Shown piece after piece: positions 7,981-17,739 of a stretch of 64,000 nucleotides of DNA (its first letter is position 1; each line of letters starts with the position of its first letter). The notes under the pieces were generated by a model. The model had not been told where the DNA came from. It searched no databases and saw nothing but the letters and a program-made list of their open reading frames with translations. A program made the translations under genes and the position numbers. Source of the stretch: Myxococcaceae bacterium (GTDB taxonomy: Bacteria; Myxococcota; Myxococcia; Myxococcales; Myxococcaceae); NCBI GenBank assembly GCA_019694575.1, contig JAIBBR010000004.1:18901-82900 (forward strand), read 5' to 3'.

Positions 7981-10850
7981 TTCGCGTAGTCCTCGATCGG
8001 AGGACACGAGCACACCAGCTTGCGATCTCCGAGCGCCCCATTGATGCGGCCCACCGCCGGCCAAAATTTGCGCTGCTTCACCGCTTCCATCGGGTAAGCC
8101 GCCCGGGAGCGGGGGTAAGGCCGTGTCCACTCATCTTGTGTCACCACTGAGGCTGTGTGCGGCGCGTTCTTGAGCAAATTGTTGTCTTTCGCGCTTTTGC
8201 CCTCTTCGATCTCGCGAATCTCTTGGCGAATGGCATTCATCGCGTCACAGAAACGATCGATTTCAGCCTTCGACTCGCTCTCGGTCGGCTCAATCATCAT
8301 CGTGCCCGCCACCGGGAACGACACCGTCGGTGCGTGAAAGCCGTAGTCCATCAGTCGTTTGGCGATGTCTTCAACTTCTACCCCACTGGGCCCCTTCAAC
8401 TTGCGCATGTCGACAATGCATTCATGCGCCACCCGGCCTTGCGTGCCCTGGTACAGCACCGGGTACGACGCCTGCAGTTTTTTCGCCATGTAATTGGCGC
8501 TCAAAATGGCCACCTTGGTCGCTGCGGTCAACCCCTCGGCTCCCATCAAGCGAATGTACACCCACGAGATCAACAAGATGCTCGCGCTACCAAACGGAGC
8601 CGCCGACACCGGGCCGACGCCGGTCTTGCCTCCCACTTTTGCCATCGGGTGCGCGGGAAGAAAATCGACCAGGTGGGCCGCCACGCCGATGGGGCCCATG
8701 CCGGGGCCACCGCCCCCATGGGGAATACAGAAAGTCTTGTGCAAATTGAGATGGCAAACGTCTGCGCCAAAATCACCCGGCCGGCACAAACCGACCTGCG
8801 CGTTCATGTTCGCGCCGTCCATGTACACTTGGCCGCCATACTCATGCACCACGTTGCACATCTGGCGAATTTCGTTCTCGAAGACGCCGTGCGTCGATGG
8901 GTACGTCACCATCAACGCGGCGAGCGTGTCTTTGTGCTGCGCGGCCTTGGCTTTCAAATCGGCGACGTCGATGTTGCCGCTCTCGTCGGTCTTCACCACC
9001 ACCACTTGGTAACCCGCCATCACCGCCGAAGCGGGGTTGGTGCCATGCGCCGACTGGGGAATAAGACACACGTTGCGGTGCTGCTGGCCACGGCTCGCGT
9101 GGTACGCACGAATCACCAACAAGCCTGCGTACTCACCTTGCGAACCAGCGTTGGGCATTAACGAGATGCCCGCAAAACCCGTTACTTCGCGCAGCGCTTC
9201 TTCGAGTTGGTTAAAAATTTCTCGGTAACCCAGCCATTGCGATTCGGGCGCGAACGGGTGCATGCGCGAGAACGCTGGCCACGTCACCGGAGTCATCTCG
9301 CTCGTCGCGTTTAGCTTCATGGTGCAGGAGCCGAGCGGAATCATCGAGTGGGTGAGCGACAAGTCACGCCCTTCGAGCATGCGAATGTACCGCAGCATCT
9401 CGGTCTCGGAATGGTACCGGTTGAACACCGGGTGCTGAAGATACGGTGTGGTGCGATGCAGCGGGCCTCCGACACCTTTGGGCTCACCCAGCGCATCAGC
9501 GATCGCCTTGGCGGTAAAATCGACCTTGCGGCCAGCAGCGAAGACTTGAAAGAGCGTGTCGAGCTCTGCCAACGACGTGGTCTCGTCAATCGAGATGCCC
9601 AGCGCGAGGGTGTCGACGCGGCGCAGGTTCATTTTCGCGGCGCGGGCAGCGGCCTCAATGCCGTCGGCCACCTTCGCATCACCCACTGCTACCTTGAGTG
9701 TGTCGAAGAACTGCTCGTTCTCCAACCTACAGCCAAGCCGCTTCAACCCGTTGGCGAACACGCATGCCAAGCCGTGAACGCGCGCGGCGATGGCGAAGAG
9801 ACCCTTCGGCCCATGGTACACGCCGTACATGCCCGCCATGACCGCCAACAACACCTGCGCCGTGCAGATGTTGCTCGTCGCCTTCTCGCGGCGAATATGC
9901 TGCTCGCGCGTCTGCAATGCCATGCGCAGCGCCGTTTTGCCTTGCGCATCTTCACTCACTCCGATGATGCGCCCTGGCATGTGGCGTGCGTATTCAGGCT
10001 TGGTGGAAAAGAAGGCCGCGTGCGGGCCTCCGAAGCCCATTGGCACACCGAACCGCTGCGCGCTGCCCACTGCGACATCGGCACCCAACTCGCCAGGCGG
10101 AGTCAACAAGCACATCGCCAACAAGTCGGTCGCCATGATCGCCAACGCACCGTGCGCGTGCGCTTTTTCGATGAACGCGCGATCGTCGCTCACTTTGCCG
10201 TCGGTGGCCGGGTACTGCACCAACACCCCAAAGACGGGCTGCGAAAAATCGAACGTACGGTGATCGCCGACGATCACTTTCCAACCGAGCGGTTCAGCGC
10301 GGGTACGCACACAAGCAATGGTTTGTGGGTGGCAACTGTCACTGACGAAAAAGCCACGGCCCTCGACTTCGGCCGCCACGGCATGCGCCATTGACATCGC
10401 TTCAGCGGCGGCGGTGCCCTCGTCGAGCAATGACGCGTTCGAGATCGGCAACCCCGTCAAATCAGACACCATGGTCTGAAAGTTGAGCAGCGCTTCCAAC
10501 CGGCCCTGTGCAATTTCAGCCTGGTACGGCGTGTATTGGGTGTACCAACCCGGGTTCAAAAAAATGTTCCGTAAGATCACGCCCGGCGTGATGGTGTCGT
10601 AGTACCCAAGCCCAATGAACGAGCGCATCACCTGGTTGCGCGCGGCAATGCCTTCTAATTCTTCAAGCAACTCAAATTCAGCTTTCGCGGGACGCAGCTT
10701 GAGCGGCTGCTTCGAGCGAATCGCCGCGGGCACGGTTTCTTCAATCAACGCATCGAGCGAAGCAGCTCCCACCACCTTGAGCATCGCTTCAATGTCATGG
10801 GCTTCAAGACCGATGTGGCGCCGGGCAAACGTATCGACGTAGTCGAGCAT
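7977..10850 (-). CDS. gcvP: Glycine dehydrogenase (aminomethyl-transferring), P-protein
   Basis: The P-protein decarboxylates glycine with PLP and passes the aminomethyl group to lipoyl-GcvH. It is a full-length single-chain form of 957 residues, not the split gcvPA/gcvPB form. The N-terminus has the family's FARRHIG segment. The PLP lysine is in [16 protein letters not shown] near residue 706. The glycine-rich loop and downstream C-terminal region are intact. It follows gcvH by 66 bases and is overlapped by the kinase start. Together with gcvT and gcvH it feeds 5,10-methylene-THF to the folate pool used by nearby metF, folD and trmFO. Confidence 0.97.
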   Translation of the reverse strand: MLDYVDTFARRHIGLEAHDIEAMLKVVGAASLDALIEETVPAAIRSKQPLKLRPAKAEFELLEELEGIAARNQVMRSFIGLGYYDTITPGVILRNIFLNPGWYTQYTPYQAEIAQGRLEALLNFQTMVSDLTGLPISNASLLDEGTAAAEAMSMAHAVAAEVEGRGFFVSDSCHPQTIACVRTRAEPLGWKVIVGDHRTFDFSQPVFGVLVQYPATDGKVSDDRAFIEKAHAHGALAIMATDLLAMCLLTPPGELGADVAVGSAQRFGVPMGFGGPHAAFFSTKPEYARHMPGRIIGVSEDAQGKTALRMALQTREQHIRREKATSNICTAQVLLAVMAGMYGVYHGPKGLFAIAARVHGLACVFANGLKRLGCRLENEQFFDTLKVAVGDAKVADGIEAAARAAKMNLRRVDTLALGISIDETTSLAELDTLFQVFAAGRKVDFTAKAIADALGEPKGVGGPLHRTTPYLQHPVFNRYHSETEMLRYIRMLEGRDLSLTHSMIPLGSCTMKLNATSEMTPVTWPAFSRMHPFAPESQWLGYREIFNQLEEALREVTGFAGISLMPNAGSQGEYAGLLVIRAYHASRGQQHRNVCLIPQSAHGTNPASAVMAGYQVVVVKTDESGNIDVADLKAKAAQHKDTLAALMVTYPSTHGVFENEIRQMCNVVHEYGGQVYMDGANMNAQVGLCRPGDFGADVCHLNLHKTFCIPHGGGGPGMGPIGVAAHLVDFLPAHPMAKVGGKTGVGPVSAAPFGSASILLISWVYIRLMGAEGLTAATKVAILSANYMAKKLQASYPVLYQGTQGRVAHECIVDMRKLKGPSGVEVEDIAKRLMDYGFHAPTVSFPVAGTMMIEPTESESKAEIDRFCDAMNAIRQEIREIEEGKSAKDNNLLKNAPHTASVVTQDEWTRPYPRSRAAYPMEAVKQRKFWPAVGRINGALGDRKLVCSCPPIEDYAK

Positions 10851-10878
10851 GGCGGCCTTCTATAGCGCTGAGAGTCGG

Positions 10879-10913
10879 CTTTCAAACTGTGAAAGGAAAG
10901 CTGCGAAGCTTCC
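10879..10913. other. Two adjacent hairpins in the gcvH-gcvP spacer
   Basis: The spacer between gcvH and gcvP holds two small inverted repeats in a row, CTTTCA/TGAAAG (10879-10895) and GGAAAGCT/AGCTTCC (10895-10913, one bulged base). Neither is followed by a T-run on the minus strand. They are therefore more likely RNA-processing or stability elements than terminators. Function is inferred only. Confidence 0.4.
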
Positions 10914-10916
10914 CTC

Positions 10917-11309
10917 TCATGGCTGCGGTGACGCCAAGTGTTTTTCGTAGGTGGCCGAGTCCATCAACGCATCAAGCTCGGCCGGCGCGGCGGCTTCGAT
11001 CTCCACAATCCACCCTGTTTTGTAGGGATCTTTATTAATCGCGTCGGGCGCGTCTGAAAGCGCCGCGTTCACCTTCGTCACCTTGCCGCTGATGGGCGAG
11101 AAGAGCTCGCTGACGGCCTTGGTCGACTCAATCACGCCGAACTGTTTGCCCGAAGCCACCACCGTGCCCACCTTGGGCAGCTCGACGTACACCACTTCAC
11201 CCAGCGCATCTTGCGCGTGCCAGGTCACCCCCACCAACACCTTGTTGCCATCGCGGCGCGCCCACTCGTGATCTTTGGTGTACTTCAAGTCTTTCGGGTA
11301 CTCGGCCAT
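10917..11309 (-). CDS. gcvH: Glycine cleavage system H-protein
   Basis: This is the lipoyl-carrier protein of the glycine cleavage system. The 130-residue protein begins MAEYPKDLKYTKDHEW, the canonical start. The lipoylation lysine is K64 in GVIESTKAVSE. Length is normal. Two starts are possible: an ATG at 11324 overlapping the gcvT stop (ATGA), and the ATG at 11309. The latter has an AGGAG seven bases upstream and gives the family-standard N-terminus, so I chose it. Gene order gcvT-gcvH-gcvP is the common operon arrangement. Confidence 0.96.
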   Translation of the reverse strand: MAEYPKDLKYTKDHEWARRDGNKVLVGVTWHAQDALGEVVYVELPKVGTVVASGKQFGVIESTKAVSELFSPISGKVTKVNAALSDAPDAINKDPYKTGWIVEIEAAAPAELDALMDSATYEKHLASPQP

Positions 11310-11316
11310 CGCCAGT

Positions 11317-11321
11317 CTCCT
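11317..11321 (-). promoter_or_regulatory. Ribosome binding site deciding the gcvH start
   Basis: AGGAG lies seven bases before the ATG at 11309. It overlaps the gcvT stop region and the upstream competing ATG at 11324. Its position favours initiation at 11309 rather than at the ATGA overlap. Confidence 0.75.
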
Positions 11322-12406
11322 CATGCTTTCTTGTGAAAGGGTGTCTTCACCACGCGCGCTGCCACCGGGCGGCCGCGAATATCAATTTGCAGCTCAGTAC
11401 CTTCAGCCGAAAGCGCAGCCGGCACATAGCCGATGCCGATAGCCTTCTTCACTGTGGGCCCCATGGTACCGCTGGTTACCTCGCCCACTTTTTCGCCGTT
11501 CTTCAAAATGCCGTAATGCGGCCGAGGAATGCCGGCTTCAACCATTTCGAAGCCAATGAGCTTGCGCGAAACGCCGGCGGCTTTCTGGGCCTTCAACGCA
11601 TTCATTCCCACGAAATCGGCCTTATCGAGCTTGACGATCCACCCCAAGCCGGCCTCGAGCGGCGTATGCACGTCGTCAATGTCGTTACCGTAAAGCGCAT
11701 ATTTCATTTCAGTGCGCAGTGAGTCTCGAGCGCCCAAGCCAGCGGGAATGAGCCCGTCACCCTTGCCTTCTTCGAGCAACGCAAACCACAGCTTTTCAGC
11801 CTGCGCCGGAGCGCAATACAGCTCGAAGCCGTCTTCACCGGTGTAGCCAGTGCGCGAAATAATGCAGGGCACCTGGGCGATCTGCCCTTCAGTAAACCGA
11901 TAGGTGCCCACGCCGTCGAGCTTCTTGTCGGCCAGCCGCTGCACAATGCCGAACGCTTTCGGACCTTGCACCGCCAGCTGCGCATACGCGTCGCTGCGGT
12001 TCAAAGGCTTCACCCCTTGGGCTTTCTCGCTCATCCACGCGAAGTCTTTGTCGCGGTTGCTGGCATTGACGCAGATGAAAATGTGCTCGGGCGAAAACCG
12101 GTATGCCACCACGTCGTCGACAAAACCACCCTGCTCGTTCAGCAAGCCGGCGTACAACGCTTGCCCGTCTACCGCCTTCACCAAGTCGTTGGTGATGAGC
12201 CCGTTGGCTGCTTCGAGCGCGCCCTTGCCTTTGAACTCAATCTCGCCCATGTGCGAGACGTCAAAGAGGCCCGCGGCATTGCGCACCGCTTCATGCTCGG
12301 CGATCACCCCTGAATACTGCACCGGCATGTCCCAACCGGCGAAGTCGACCATGCGGCCCCCCAGCTTGCGGTGGGCAGCGTTCAACGGCGTCGGGCGAGC
12401 GCTCAT
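11321..12406 (-). CDS. gcvT: Aminomethyltransferase, glycine cleavage T-protein
   Basis: GcvT transfers the methylene group from aminomethyl-lipoyl GcvH to tetrahydrofolate, releasing ammonia. The protein is 361 residues from the ATG at 12406 (MSARPTPLNAAHRKLGGRMV). It has the FAGWDMPVQYSG segment and a later SRTGYTGEDGFELYC, both diagnostic of the family. The open frame reaches a GTG at 12448, but that start falls inside the terminator hairpin of the preceding lipoprotein gene, so 12406 is preferred. It is the first gene of a five-gene minus-strand run ending with a kinase and a hydrolase. Confidence 0.96.
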   Translation of the reverse strand: MSARPTPLNAAHRKLGGRMVDFAGWDMPVQYSGVIAEHEAVRNAAGLFDVSHMGEIEFKGKGALEAANGLITNDLVKAVDGQALYAGLLNEQGGFVDDVVAYRFSPEHIFICVNASNRDKDFAWMSEKAQGVKPLNRSDAYAQLAVQGPKAFGIVQRLADKKLDGVGTYRFTEGQIAQVPCIISRTGYTGEDGFELYCAPAQAEKLWFALLEEGKGDGLIPAGLGARDSLRTEMKYALYGNDIDDVHTPLEAGLGWIVKLDKADFVGMNALKAQKAAGVSRKLIGFEMVEAGIPRPHYGILKNGEKVGEVTSGTMGPTVKKAIGIGYVPAALSAEGTELQIDIRGRPVAARVVKTPFHKKA

Positions 12407-12433
12407 GCGTGGCTTCTCACTTCCAAGGCGGCG

Positions 12434-12470
12434 AAAAAGGAGGGGCACCGAATATACCGGGGCTCCCTCC
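12434..12470 (-). terminator. Intrinsic terminator after the PPC-domain lipoprotein gene
   Basis: On the minus strand GGAGGG (12465-12470) pairs with CCCTCC (12439-12444), with an inner CCG/CGG stem around GTATATT, followed directly by TTTTT (12434-12438). It lies 28 bases after the lipoprotein stop and 28 bases before the gcvT start, so it separates the two transcripts. It leaves very little room for a gcvT promoter. Confidence 0.75.
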
Positions 12471-12497
12471 CACGCAACGCCAGAAGCAACGCAGTCG

Positions 12498-13994
12498 CTA
12501 CTCGACAGTAGCCTTCAGCTCGAAACTGCCTCCCGCCGTATCGAAAGAATCGACGACGACCAAATAGTCGCCCGCGGGCAGATCGGTAAGAACCACCTCT
12601 GATGCCCCCTGCTGCCCAGCCGCGTCGTCAACACACGCATACGCGTCGACGCTCGCGCTTGGGCAACCCGGTAGCACGTAGAGTGTGGTGTCAAACGTCG
12701 TTCCCGGCATCGCGGTGCTCAACGTCAGTCGGTTGGCGCGTTGCGCCAGGCGCACCATCACCACGCCTTCGGGACGGCCCTTGGGGTCATTGGTGGAGCA
12801 ACCTGCGGGAGTGTCCCATAGGCTTGCTCCCTCTGCGCGCCCCGAGATGACGGCGCCGGCGGCCGTCGCCACCAGCACGGGGCTCGCTTGGCATCGCGCG
12901 GTGCGAAGGTTGGCGGCGCCGACACACGTGTTGGCTCGGCTCACCAAGCCCGGCGAACAAACCAGGTTGGCGCCACAGACATCGAAGCCCCTGGGGTCAC
13001 AACTCTGCCCCTGGGTACGCACCGGAGGTACCGCAGGCGCGGCCTTCTTCGCGGTACCCACGTGACCAGCAATGTCTGAAGGGGTGGCGACGAGTTTGGC
13101 CAGCTGCGTGTCGAGACCTTGGCCCGCCTGCATCTGAATGAAAAAGGCGCCGTCTACTGACGCGGCCTTGGCATCGAATGGAAAGGAAGAAAGATCGGGA
13201 ATTCCGTCACCGTCTGAGTCGACTGAGATCGGCTGCCCTGACGCATTTTCAAACTCGAAAAGAATGGTTCCCAAGTCATCTTCAGGCTCGGTGCCTTCGA
13301 TCAAAATGACGGGGCCTCCCGCGGCCCGGTAGAACGCAAAGCGAGCCACTTCGGGCGCAAGACCTTCTTGGCAAACAGCCGGCATGCCGCGGCAACCCAA
13401 CCCCGGTGCACAACGATCTGCCACATAGAGCGCGTCGCACGGGTCACCCAAGGCACGTTGAGGCTGCGGCGACACAGACACCGTCTTTTCGGCCGAACGC
13501 TTGCCTTTGCCATCGACGAGCGCCACGGAAACCTGGGTGACGGTTTGCCCGGCGGCGAACACTCCGCGCACCGTAGCGTCTGCCGACAACGTTTCTCCCA
13601 CCCACTTGCTGCTGGCCAGCGGTACAGGCCCCTCGCCGACGTCTGGGCTTGCGTCACCGTTGGTATCAATGCCGATCACCGCCATGCCTTGGCTGTCGAG
13701 CAGCCGCACCCAAAGGCCGGTGACGTCTAAATCGCGATCTTTTCCTTTCACGGTGATGCGCAAATCTCTGCCACTGCGGCTCGACACCTGAGCCTGCACG
13801 GTGACGAGCTCAGGAGCTGACGAGAGAACGCCCGCATCATCACGGGTAACCATTTCGGCCCCGCCGCCTTCGTTGCCACTGGGGCTCTGTCCACCGCCCT
13901 GGCCACCCCCGTCTGGGTTGGCGCCGGCCATCGAGCAAGCCGTCACCGACGAAAAGACAAAAACGAAAGCCGCGCTAAAAATGAGAGACCTCAT
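12498..13994 (-). CDS. Lipoprotein with C-terminal PPC-like beta domain
   Basis: This is a predicted exported lipoprotein of 498 residues. The N-terminus MRSLIFSAAFVFVFSSVTAC is a type II signal peptide ending in a VTAC lipobox. A Gly/Asn/Asp-rich linker follows, then beta-rich repeats. The last about 110 residues resemble a PPC (bacterial pre-peptidase C-terminal) domain, with the LPAGDYLVVVDSFDT pattern. There are many cysteine pairs (for example CDALYVADRCAPGLGC), suggesting disulfides. The ATG at 13994 has GGGAG seven bases upstream. No catalytic domain is visible, so it may be a surface binding or matrix protein. The frame also runs upstream to 14033, which is unlikely as coding. Confidence 0.8.
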   Translation of the reverse strand: MRSLIFSAAFVFVFSSVTACSMAGANPDGGGQGGGQSPSGNEGGGAEMVTRDDAGVLSSAPELVTVQAQVSSRSGRDLRITVKGKDRDLDVTGLWVRLLDSQGMAVIGIDTNGDASPDVGEGPVPLASSKWVGETLSADATVRGVFAAGQTVTQVSVALVDGKGKRSAEKTVSVSPQPQRALGDPCDALYVADRCAPGLGCRGMPAVCQEGLAPEVARFAFYRAAGGPVILIEGTEPEDDLGTILFEFENASGQPISVDSDGDGIPDLSSFPFDAKAASVDGAFFIQMQAGQGLDTQLAKLVATPSDIAGHVGTAKKAAPAVPPVRTQGQSCDPRGFDVCGANLVCSPGLVSRANTCVGAANLRTARCQASPVLVATAAGAVISGRAEGASLWDTPAGCSTNDPKGRPEGVVMVRLAQRANRLTLSTAMPGTTFDTTLYVLPGCPSASVDAYACVDDAAGQQGASEVVLTDLPAGDYLVVVDSFDTAGGSFELKATVE

Positions 13995-14005
13995 CTGTGC
14001 TCCCG

Positions 14006-14050
14006 AAAAAAGGGCAGAGGGCCTCGCGAACATTGCGCGGCCCTGCGCCC
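14006..14050 (-). terminator. Intrinsic terminator after the RTX lipoprotein gene
   Basis: On the minus strand GGGCGCAGGGCC (14039-14050) pairs with GGCCCTCTGCCC (14012-14023), with one mismatch and one G-U pair, followed by TTTTTT (14006-14011). It ends just 12 bases before the ATG of the next lipoprotein gene. That gene must use a promoter inside or above the hairpin, or depend on read-through. Confidence 0.85.
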
Positions 14051-14077
14051 GAATGAATTGAACAACTTTTTCTAAAA

Positions 14078-15727
14078 TTAAAGCTCGCAGTCAGTCTTCA
14101 CCGGCGAGCCCGCGCCAGTGACGATGTCGCTACCGTCGCCGCAGTCAATGATGTCGTTGGCTCCAGAGGTCTCAACGAAATCGTCTCCGCCGAGCGCGTT
14201 AATGGTGTCGACCGCTGAGCTCCCGACGATGCGGTTGTTCAAGCCGTTACCAGTGACAGTGCAGGCACTGGCCGTGGGGCACGTAACGTTTTCGACGTCG
14301 TTGCCGATCACCTTGCTCATCGTGGCTGAAGCGGTACCGTCGAGAATCACGTCGATCACCGCTCCGAACGAGGCAAAGTTAACGGTGTCGATGCCCGCGC
14401 CGCCGGCTATCGAGTCAGCGCCCGCGCCAATGCCGGCGTTCGCCCCCATCACGAAGGTGTCGTCACCAGCGCCACCCGCGAGCACATCGGCTCCCGCGCC
14501 GCCGGTGATGGTGTTGTCGAGGGCATTGCCAGTCACCGTGCAAACGAATGCGCCCGTGGGGCAGATCACGTTTTCGACGTCGCTGCGAATGTTGTCGAGC
14601 TCAGGCACGCCGGGGTTGCCGTCGTTGGCCACGTTGAGGTCCATGCTGACCGTCACGGCTTCTAACCGTGCGGCGTAGCTCACCGTGTCGATACCCGCTT
14701 CACCATAGACGGTGTCGTCGCCAGCGCCGGTAGACGCTAAAAGCCCCATTAAAAAGGTGTCGTTACCCGGCCCGCCGTAAAAGGTCTGGTTGCCAGTGGT
14801 GCCGGTGAAGGTGTCTCCCGCCGAGCCACCGTACACAATTTCAACGTCGCTCTTGATGTCGTCGGTTTCGCCCGAAGCCGTGTCGCCATCGTCGGCGCCT
14901 GCGCCCACCGTGACATCGACCGCCAAAGTGCGCGCGGCATAGGTGACGATGTCGCCGGTGCCGCCACCACCGTTGTACACGTCGGAGTCAGTCACTGACA
15001 TGCCACCGTTCATGGTGTCGTTGCCGAGGTCGCCGTAGAACGTGTCATCGCCGTCACCACCCGTGAGGCTGTCGTCGCCTAAGCCGCCATAAACGATGGC
15101 GTCGCCGGTGAACGCTACGCCGCCAGTGCCATAAGCGCCGCTGTTCGCATTGTAGATGTCGTTACCGCCGCCCAAGCTGAAGGTGTAAGCGATTGTACCG
15201 GTGCCCGAGACACTGATGTCTTTGTTCAAGTCGACGTTGAACGCCATGTCGGTGGCCAAAGCGGTACCGCCCACCGTGAGCGTGTCAACCGCGGCGCCCA
15301 TGCCGCGCAGCTTGAAAACGTCAGCGCCAGCGCCCAACGCCGCGACGATACCCGGCCCGCTGGCGGTGCCTGGAGCAAACGTGCCGTTGGCGAAGTCGAG
15401 AATGACCGTGTCAACACCCGAGCTGCCCGTAATCGAAATTGTCTTGAGTGAAGTGGCATTGGCGCCGGTCGCCACGTCATTCACCAAAATGGCACCGCTG
15501 ACGGCGTGCTTCGAGATCACCGCGATCTCTCCAGCAGCCATGACGATGCTCAACGCACCGGCAGAAAATGTCGGAGCCGAAGCGAGCGCCGAGAGGGGTT
15601 GCGCGAGCTCTTCGACACCCGAAATGTCACCATAGTCTTTCGGGTCTTCAACGCGACCACACGATGCCAGCGCAAGTCCTATCGCTATTGTCTTCACTTT
15701 TTTCCAACGGGTTCGATACGCGGTCAT
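14078..15727 (-). CDS. RTX/hemolysin-type calcium-binding repeat lipoprotein
   Basis: This is a 549-residue exported protein with a type II signal (MTAYRTRWKKVKTIAIGLALASC) ending in an LASC lipobox. The body carries RTX nonapeptide-like repeats (GGxGxDxxx), for example GGDGDDTFYG, NGGMSV and GGAGADVLAG, which bind calcium in a beta-roll. Two paired-cysteine segments, CPTGAFVC and CPTASAC, recur before TVTGNxLxN repeats, showing internal duplication. The ATG at 15727 has GGAG seven bases upstream. The frame extends to 15934 without a stop, but that part lacks signal-peptide logic. RTX repeats usually go with type I secretion, so a lipobox is unusual. No catalytic domain was seen. Confidence 0.85.
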   Translation of the reverse strand: MTAYRTRWKKVKTIAIGLALASCGRVEDPKDYGDISGVEELAQPLSALASAPTFSAGALSIVMAAGEIAVISKHAVSGAILVNDVATGANATSLKTISITGSSGVDTVILDFANGTFAPGTASGPGIVAALGAGADVFKLRGMGAAVDTLTVGGTALATDMAFNVDLNKDISVSGTGTIAYTFSLGGGNDIYNANSGAYGTGGVAFTGDAIVYGGLGDDSLTGGDGDDTFYGDLGNDTMNGGMSVTDSDVYNGGGGTGDIVTYAARTLAVDVTVGAGADDGDTASGETDDIKSDVEIVYGGSAGDTFTGTTGNQTFYGGPGNDTFLMGLLASTGAGDDTVYGEAGIDTVSYAARLEAVTVSMDLNVANDGNPGVPELDNIRSDVENVICPTGAFVCTVTGNALDNTITGGAGADVLAGGAGDDTFVMGANAGIGAGADSIAGGAGIDTVNFASFGAVIDVILDGTASATMSKVIGNDVENVTCPTASACTVTGNGLNNRIVGSSAVDTINALGGDDFVETSGANDIIDCGDGSDIVTGAGSPVKTDCEL

Positions 15728-15951
15728 TTGGGCTCCATGCTTGGGGTTTGGTGAGGCCCTAGGGCTATCGGCACACCGCCGCTGCAAATTAAGCAGGGCC
15801 GCCAAGGCACCTGGGCGCGCGTCCAACCAGTCGAGATCACGCTGAGCGTCAATTCTCTGGCGCGCCAGTTCTGTGGCTCGCGCCACGCTGGCAAACCGAA
15901 CCTTCCGAGACCTCGCTTTTGGAGCGCGCTTCATGGCAAAAGCGGCCCAAA

Positions 15952-16824
15952 ATGAAGATCCGCACCCGGCTCAACCCTTCGAAGCCCTGCTTTTCTTTCG
16001 AGTTCTTCCCTCCCAAGACCCCCGAAGGAGAACAGAACCTCTGGAGCACCCTCGAAGACCTGCGTGAGCTCGAGCCCGGGTTCGTCTCGGTGACAGACGG
16101 CGCCGGCGGCAGCACGCGCACCAAGACGGTCGAGCTCGTCACCCAGATCAAAGAGCGCACGGGCATCGAAGCGATGGCCCACCTCACCTGCGCTGGCCGC
16201 AGCAAAGACGAATTGGCCGTCGTGCTCGACACCTTGGCCAAGGGTCGCATTGAAAACGTGCTCGCGTTACGGGGAGACCCGCCCAAGGGCTCCACCACCT
16301 TTCAGGCCGCCGAAGGTGGCTTTCGCTACGCCTCTGACTTGATTGAATTCATCGTCGCGCGCGGTGCTCCCTTTTGCCTAGGCAGCGCCTGCTACCCCGA
16401 AGGCCACATCGAAACCGCTTCACGTGATGCAGACTTGCAGAATTTGAAAACCAAGGTCGATGCGGGGCTCGACTTCGTGATCACCCAGCTCTTTTTCGAC
16501 AACGCGTTTTATTTCGATTTCGTCGAACGCGCGCGGCGGGCGGGCATCAACGTGCCCATCGTTCCCGGTATCATGCCGATTACAAATTACGAGCAGGTCG
16601 ATCGCTTCGTTCGCTTGTGCGGCGCCACCGTGCCCATGCGCCTGCAGCTTGCTTTGGAAAAAATCAAAGGCGAGCCCGACGCGGTGACTCAGCTTGGCGT
16701 GGCACATGCGACGGTGCAATGCATGGAGCTGCTCTCGCGCGGCGTGCCCGGCATTCACTTCTACACACTGAACCGCAGCCCGGCGACGCGGTTGATCGTC
16801 AGCGCTTTGCGCGGCCGCAGTTAG
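15952..16824 (+). CDS. metF: 5,10-Methylenetetrahydrofolate reductase
   Basis: MetF reduces 5,10-methylene-THF to 5-methyl-THF with FAD, supplying methyl groups for methionine. The 290-residue protein begins [12 protein letters not shown], followed by [14 protein letters not shown], the family's first conserved block. Later blocks are [20 protein letters not shown] and LALRGDPP, with QLFFDN and GIMPI in the second half. Length fits the bacterial single-domain form. The ATG at 15952 is preferred over a TTG at 15919. Its 3' end overlaps the convergent folD gene by 26 bases. Confidence 0.96.
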   Translation: MKIRTRLNPSKPCFSFEFFPPKTPEGEQNLWSTLEDLRELEPGFVSVTDGAGGSTRTKTVELVTQIKERTGIEAMAHLTCAGRSKDELAVVLDTLAKGRIENVLALRGDPPKGSTTFQAAEGGFRYASDLIEFIVARGAPFCLGSACYPEGHIETASRDADLQNLKTKVDAGLDFVITQLFFDNAFYFDFVERARRAGINVPIVPGIMPITNYEQVDRFVRLCGATVPMRLQLALEKIKGEPDAVTQLGVAHATVQCMELLSRGVPGIHFYTLNRSPATRLIVSALRGRS

Positions 16825-17662
16825 GGCCCGCCGCCTGTACGGTGTTGCTCATCAACATGGCGATGGTCATCGGGCCGACGCCGCCGGGCACCGGGGTGAT
16901 CCACCCGGCGCGTTCTTTCGCCGCGGCAAATTCAACGTCTCCTGACAGCTTGCCGTCGGGGCCGCGGTTCATGCCCACGTCAATCACGACAGACCCGGGC
17001 TTCACCCACTCGCCTTTGATCAACCCGCTGATACCCACCGCCGCCACCACCACGTCGGCCTGACGCACTTCATGCGCCACGTCGCTCTTGCTGTGGCACA
17101 CCGTCACCGTCGCGCTGGCGTTGATCAGCAGCGCTGCCATCGGCCGGCCCACGATGTTGCTGCGGCCCACCACCACGGCTTTCTTGCCTGCGGGGCTGAA
17201 GGAAATCTCCTCCAACATGCGCATCACCCCCGACGGCGTGCAGGGCGCGAGCGCGGGGCGCCCTTGAAACAAGCTGCCCGCATTGCAAGGGTGAAACCCG
17301 TCGACATCTTTCGCGGGGTCAATCGCCAATAAAACCGCGTTCGAATCGATGTGTTTGGGCAATGGCAATTGCACCAAAATGCCGTCTACCTTGGGGTCAG
17401 CGTTGAGCCGGCGCACCCAGTCGAGCAGCTCGGCTTGGGTCGTCGTCGCGGGCAGCGCATGCTCCCAGGAGCCGAACCCCAGCTCTTCGGCGGTCTTCTT
17501 CTTCGAGGTGACGTAAATCTTCGAAGCGGGGTCTTCTCCTACCCGCACCACGGCAATGCCCGGGGGAAAACCCCGTTCTGCCTTGACCTGGGCCACGCTC
17601 TCGACGAGCTGCGATTTCACCTTTGCGGCCAGGGCCTTACCGTCGATCAGTGAAGCGCTCAT
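16799..17662 (-). CDS. folD: Methylene-THF dehydrogenase/methenyl-THF cyclohydrolase
   Basis: FolD interconverts 5,10-methylene-, methenyl- and 10-formyl-THF using NADP. The 287-residue length is standard. The catalytic lysine is in [14 protein letters not shown]. The conserved [14 protein letters not shown] and [11 protein letters not shown] (NADP-binding) blocks and the terminal [15 protein letters not shown] are intact. The start at 17662 ([14 protein letters not shown]) is family-like; the open frame extends to 17722 without support. It converges with metF and shares 26 bases with it at the 3' ends. It complements the gcv, metF and trmFO folate genes of the window. Confidence 0.96.
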   Translation of the reverse strand: MSASLIDGKALAAKVKSQLVESVAQVKAERGFPPGIAVVRVGEDPASKIYVTSKKKTAEELGFGSWEHALPATTTQAELLDWVRRLNADPKVDGILVQLPLPKHIDSNAVLLAIDPAKDVDGFHPCNAGSLFQGRPALAPCTPSGVMRMLEEISFSPAGKKAVVVGRSNIVGRPMAALLINASATVTVCHSKSDVAHEVRQADVVVAAVGISGLIKGEWVKPGSVVIDVGMNRGPDGKLSGDVEFAAAKERAGWITPVPGGVGPMTIAMLMSNTVQAAGPNCGRAKR

Positions 17663-17739
17663 GAGCCGCCTCATACACCCGAACGAGGCTATTGGTGAAA
17701 GACACTCGACGCTCACCGGCACTTGTGGCAGTTATAGCC

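Noticed and set aside
7981..8130. Upstream extension of the Ser/Thr kinase frame
   Set aside because: It lies fully inside gcvP, and the GTGA overlap at 7980 gives a natural start; the extension lacks conserved sequence.
8157..10394. Long open frames on the plus strand opposite gcvP (334 and 348 residues)
   Set aside because: They are antisense to a clear, full-length gcvP and have no recognisable family or ribosome site; high GC creates such frames.
12407..12497. Glycine riboswitch upstream of gcvT
   Set aside because: Only 91 bases separate the genes and 37 are a terminator hairpin; no paired glycine-aptamer cores are visible.
12668..12690. GTGGTGTCAAACGTCG resembling an end of the 34.67-kb element
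   Set aside because: The match is short and lies inside a coding lipoprotein gene, with no inverted partner nearby.
15728..15934. 69-residue N-terminal extension of the RTX lipoprotein frame
   Set aside because: It would bury the signal peptide and lipobox. ATG 15727 has a good GGAG site. A separate small gene here cannot be excluded but is unsupported.
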